Below are positions 18,414 to 18,871 of a stretch of DNA of 18,871 bases, piece by piece. Under the pieces are notes generated by a model. It did no database searches. It had not been told where the DNA came from and was given only the letters and a program-made list of their open reading frames with translations. The stretch's first letter is position 1; every line of letters starts with the position of its first letter. The DNA comes from Rhizomucor pusillus (Eukaryota; Mucoromycota; Mucoromycetes; Mucorales; Lichtheimiaceae): assembly GCA_900175165.2 (NCBI GenBank), contig FWWN02000594.1, positions 1-18,871 on the forward strand, written 5' to 3'. Made by a program: the position numbers and the translations under genes.

Positions 18414-18871
18414 GGCATCTTGCTGCAAAAAATACAGCCTGTCAATTCTTCTATGACAAAGAATCCGTGGAGCTTTTTTTTGATGTTTAATGGATTCCTA
18501 ACAATGCCATTTCCATTCACCATCGCTATGCGGCTATATTATCATGAAGGCTGTCACGCATGTGGCATCGAATTTTGATTTCTGTCACGCGCAGAGTCGC
18601 GGGGAGGGCTTTTCTCCTATTGTAAGGAACTACAGGAAAAATACTCGAGGAGAACAATACTTCCTGAAAATTTCTCTGGAAGATTTCGATTCCACGCAGC
18701 ACTACTTTTGCTGTTTATTTTCTCACTTGTTTGATTCTGAATTATGTCTGATCTGCAGCCCGGTANAAATGTATTCCGCAGAGGCAGGTATTTGGTTCGT
18801 GATTGATGATCAATTTTCAAAGCATCCACAAACCTACGGTTGAAGGATGTTTGTTTGTCCATCACCGACAG
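18414..18871. other. Window end without recognised genes
   Basis: A 99-codon plus-strand frame at 18544-18843 shows no recognisable domain and contains an ambiguous base at 18766. Nothing else is supported. Confidence 0.35.

Noticed and set aside
1..18871. Search for CRISPR arrays, rRNA genes, long terminal repeats and prokaryotic operons
   Set aside because: None seen; the only regular arrays are the six-unit transposon repeats, whose 22-bp period and degenerate units do not fit CRISPR.

Overview
The window looks like nuclear DNA of an early-diverging fungus, most likely a Mucoromycota (Mucorales-type) genome. Genes are dense in short GT-AG introns (39-105 nt). There is a eukaryotic tRNA-His, an AP-1 clathrin adaptor subunit, aldo-keto reductases of the fungal xylose/glycerol type, a DD34E Tc1/mariner transposon and a decayed TnpB/Fanzor-like gene. 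Genus cannot be set from sequence alone.

Layout. 1-308: minus-strand 5' remnant of a Tc1/mariner element. 356-622: possible small spliced gene. 1373-3477: intact ten-exon MFS monocarboxylate-type transporter (493 aa), whose reading frame needs a 2-nt microexon at 1870-1871. 3478-6268: long gene-poor spacer with a perfect palindrome and a CCAAT inverted pair. 6358-7326: intronless, strongly codon-biased aldo-keto reductase (322 aa, xylose-reductase type) with a clear TATA promoter. 7992-8770, minus strand: complete six-exon AP-1 sigma gene (153 aa), convergent with the reductase. 9645-9724, minus strand: tRNA-like gene with an abnormal anticodon arm. 10299-11611: decayed TnpB/Fanzor-like nuclease gene. 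12492-12625: a 5' tRNA-His fragment, then an intact tRNA-His(GTG). 13352-13588, minus strand: small two-exon gene (63 aa) divergent from a second aldo-keto reductase at 13796-15195 (317 aa, eight exons). 15266-about 16680: Tc1/mariner element with a broken transposase. 16741-17268: exon-like segments of an unidentified spliced gene. The remainder is mostly featureless, with two ambiguous-base sites (17328-17329, 18766).

No operon-like unit exists. The two reductases are distant paralogues with opposite architectures: one intronless and apparently highly expressed, one with seven introns. Together with the transporter they suggest a metabolic neighbourhood of carbonyl, polyol and monocarboxylate handling, but clustering may be chance. 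The most unusual signals are the 2-nt microexon, a six-unit array with about 22-bp period at the 5' end of both Tc1 copies, the decayed RuvC/zinc-ribbon gene and the odd tRNA-like gene.
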